Part shown: piece after piece, positions 62,299 to 64,000 of the stretch
Numbering within the stretch: the stretch's first letter is position 1
Layout of the letters: each line of letters opens with the position of its first letter
Assembly (NCBI GenBank): GCA_020796225.1
Contig: CM036755.1
Span: forward strand, 46,294,306 to 46,358,305
Length of the DNA stretch: 64,000 bases
Source: Arion vulgaris
Lineage: Eukaryota > Mollusca > Gastropoda > Stylommatophora > Arionidae
Reading direction: 5' to 3'
Made by a program: the position numbers and the translations under genes
Notes under the pieces: model-generated
What the model was told of the DNA's origin: nothing
The model's input: only the letters and a program-made list of their open reading frames with translations
Databases searched by the model: none

Positions 62299-63330
62299 AC
62301 GACTGGAATCCTAAGGCTTCTTCTTCTAACTCCAGGAATTATGAATTTTCACTTTTTTTCTTATAGTGCAATGAGGGAGCACCGAGCTTTCATGAAAACC
62401 CAGGAACCTCCAACAGCTCTAGGCGTGTAGTGCTATGCTTAGTGCTGCAGAGACTCCTACCCAGGTAGGGTTCATTGGTCTTCACTGCAGTATTCTCCCA
62501 TTTGTAGTGCGGTTGGAGCTCTAAAAACATCACTTATTGATCTCGGTAGGCATGTGATTATAGTCCAGAGAGCCACTTTTGCGGGAATCCTAAGGATATA
62601 TTGTACAGAGCTTTGGCTACTGAGGAAAAAAGATCATGTGTGCTGGCATATTTTTACAGTAGAAGCCGCTTCAAACAAGACCTCTAATAGGATGAATATA
62701 TGGCCTTTTTCGTTTTTATAAACGTTCAATTGACAAGTGTTTTACTATGACAACTTCCGAGTTTGCGCTTGCCTCTGTTGTCTTTCAGCTCATGCCTAAG
62801 TCTCGTTTCAAAAGATGCTGTACCTTTGTATAACGTTGTGTTTCACAAAACGCGATAATCAGCAAGTTTTTCCCATTTGTTGAGACGGATAGAAAAGTTA
62901 TTAAAGAAGTCCTTTCAGACATCCATATATCTTAGCAATTAAATATCTTAGGTGCCTCTTCCCCTCCAAAAGTTCACAGAATAACACTTGTTGTAGTACG
63001 TGGCTATTGTCCATTCTTCTTACATGCGCTATACTTCTGAGCATGACCATGATGGAAAGCAAGTTGCACTTAGCAGTACTTCAGAGTTGGTTATCTTGTG
63101 GTACCACCTGATGTTTATAATCTTGCGGAGACATCAAAGGTGAAAGATGTAAAGGCTCATATAGTGCTTTGAGTAGGTTTTTCACGTTTCTGAATCATTT
63201 AGTTAAGAGCTAATTACACAGGCTCGATATCTTCGTCTGCAATGTTAATTTTGTGTTGTACTACGCAAGAGGGTAAATACGTATACACAAAAAGGGAAAG
63301 AACTAGTTGGAGACACGCTCAGTAAAATGT
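62299..63330. other. Unassigned, 1 kb without recognised repeats
   Basis: No ORF of note, no tandem repeat and no family seen. With 16.4-17.0 kb it is one of the few tracts lacking transposon pieces. Confidence 0.4.
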
Positions 63331-63334
63331 CCAT

Positions 63335-63588
63335 GTGTGGCCGGGCTCTCAAGGGGAGCAAAGAATAGTACCACTGCGATCTACAAGGTATATCGTAAGA
63401 GGCGACTGAGGTAGGGCCTAGGAAAGCTACCTAGTAAATAAAAAGCGTTGCAGAAATCGGATGTGCTGGTCTACTTGTAAAGCGTGTAACTGACACAACG
63501 TACAATCGCTCTTAGTCTCAGATCACATACAAATCAGAAAGAGTGGTTAACAAGTGGTCGATATAGAGCGTTCAAAGAAGAAGAAGCC
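63335..63588 (+). repeat. SINE-A copy
   Basis: It runs from GTGTGGCCGGGCTCTCAAGG to GTTCAAAGAAGAAGAAG. The flanks CAGTAAAAT / CAGTTAAAAT are a possible TSD. Confidence 0.88.
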
Positions 63589-64000
63589 CAGTTAAAATAA
63601 CGACCTGGTCGCTGGTCTGGAAACTGGTGAAGTCCGCTCGATAAACATGAATCGTACCGAGAACAAAGTGTGGACTTGTACAACATCCTCAACATCTGTT
63701 GTCCCTCGAGACTTAACACGGTGCTATCATGTCTCACTACACGAGTGGTTTACAATCTATGTTGGGATGATAATGATAATTTCATGGAGCTTTTGCAGAC
63801 CGTATGGTATAAAGTGTCTGTAACTTCACATTTTAAAACCCAAGTATGCTTAGGAAGGTGAGTCAATTCCTTTCCTCGCTTGTGGAATCTCAGGTGCGGG
63901 AAATTTGACAGCAACGAGAACCTGTATGTGTTCCCTAGAACAAGATGCTGGCCCTACAACACAAAACTACAATCAAAACTACATGGCACAAGAGATGAGC
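63589..64000. other. Unassigned, with a SINE-H-like piece
   Basis: GTGAGTCAATTCCTTTCCTC at about 63858 resembles the reverse start of SINE-H at 55.9 kb. The rest is unrecognised and runs off the window. Confidence 0.4.

Overview
The window looks like non-coding, repeat-saturated chromosomal DNA of an invertebrate animal. The evidence is a tRNA-headed SINE zoo, LINE 3' fragments, hAT and mariner DNA transposons, many micro- and minisatellites, and no operon-like gene packing. The style of the LINE tails (an Arg-rich RGRPRRRW motif, and C2H2 or CCHC-like zinc fingers at the ORF end) would suit a mollusc or another lophotrochozoan, but the species cannot be fixed from the sequence alone.

Only one convincing host gene is visible: a 387-codon, intronless minus-strand ORF (15211-16374). 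It carries an EVH1/WH1-like (PH-fold) domain, a lysine-rich stretch and a CRIB-like motif, which is the order found at the front of WASP proteins. Every other long ORF is a LINE remnant, a transposase remnant or an artefact of a tandem repeat.

Layout. 1-2.5 kb: LINE fragment, then a GAA-tailed SINE split by a mariner element, then a second SINE. 2.6-4.4 kb: two tandem arrays, the second lying inside a SINE. 4.8-6.1 kb: three head-to-tail SINE-like units with U2-snRNA-like 5' ends. 7.2-14.9 kb: hAT MITE, LINE tails and tRNA-SINEs. 15.2-16.4 kb: the host gene. 17-25.7 kb: nested SINEs and LINEs and a 46-bp minisatellite grown inside a SINE. 26-32.8 kb: simple-sequence tracts and a triple nest holding a 42-bp array made from a LINE 3' end. 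33-41 kb: a fold-back inverted repeat, a MITE inside a palindrome, LINE tails. 41.5-45 kb: several minisatellites. 45.1-46.2 kb: a GC-rich segment of unknown origin. 46.8-57.8 kb: LINEs (one with a 48-bp in-frame array and a nested SINE), a second LINE-tail array and a SINE-in-SINE insertion. 57.9-64 kb: second hAT MITE, a 1.9-kb 29-bp satellite, LINE and SINE remains.

The most interesting theme is that several minisatellites are visibly made from pieces of transposable elements: the terminus of SINE-A (16 bp), the 5' region of SINE-A (about 61 bp), the middle of SINE-G (46 bp), the 3' end of a LINE (42 bp, two loci) and a conserved LINE reverse-transcriptase motif (48 bp, in frame). Many insertions keep readable target-site duplications (TSDs), so the order of events can be reconstructed. 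SINE letters used below (A, B, D, E, F, G, H, I, N) are working labels for this window only; SINE strand runs from the 5' head to the 3' tail.
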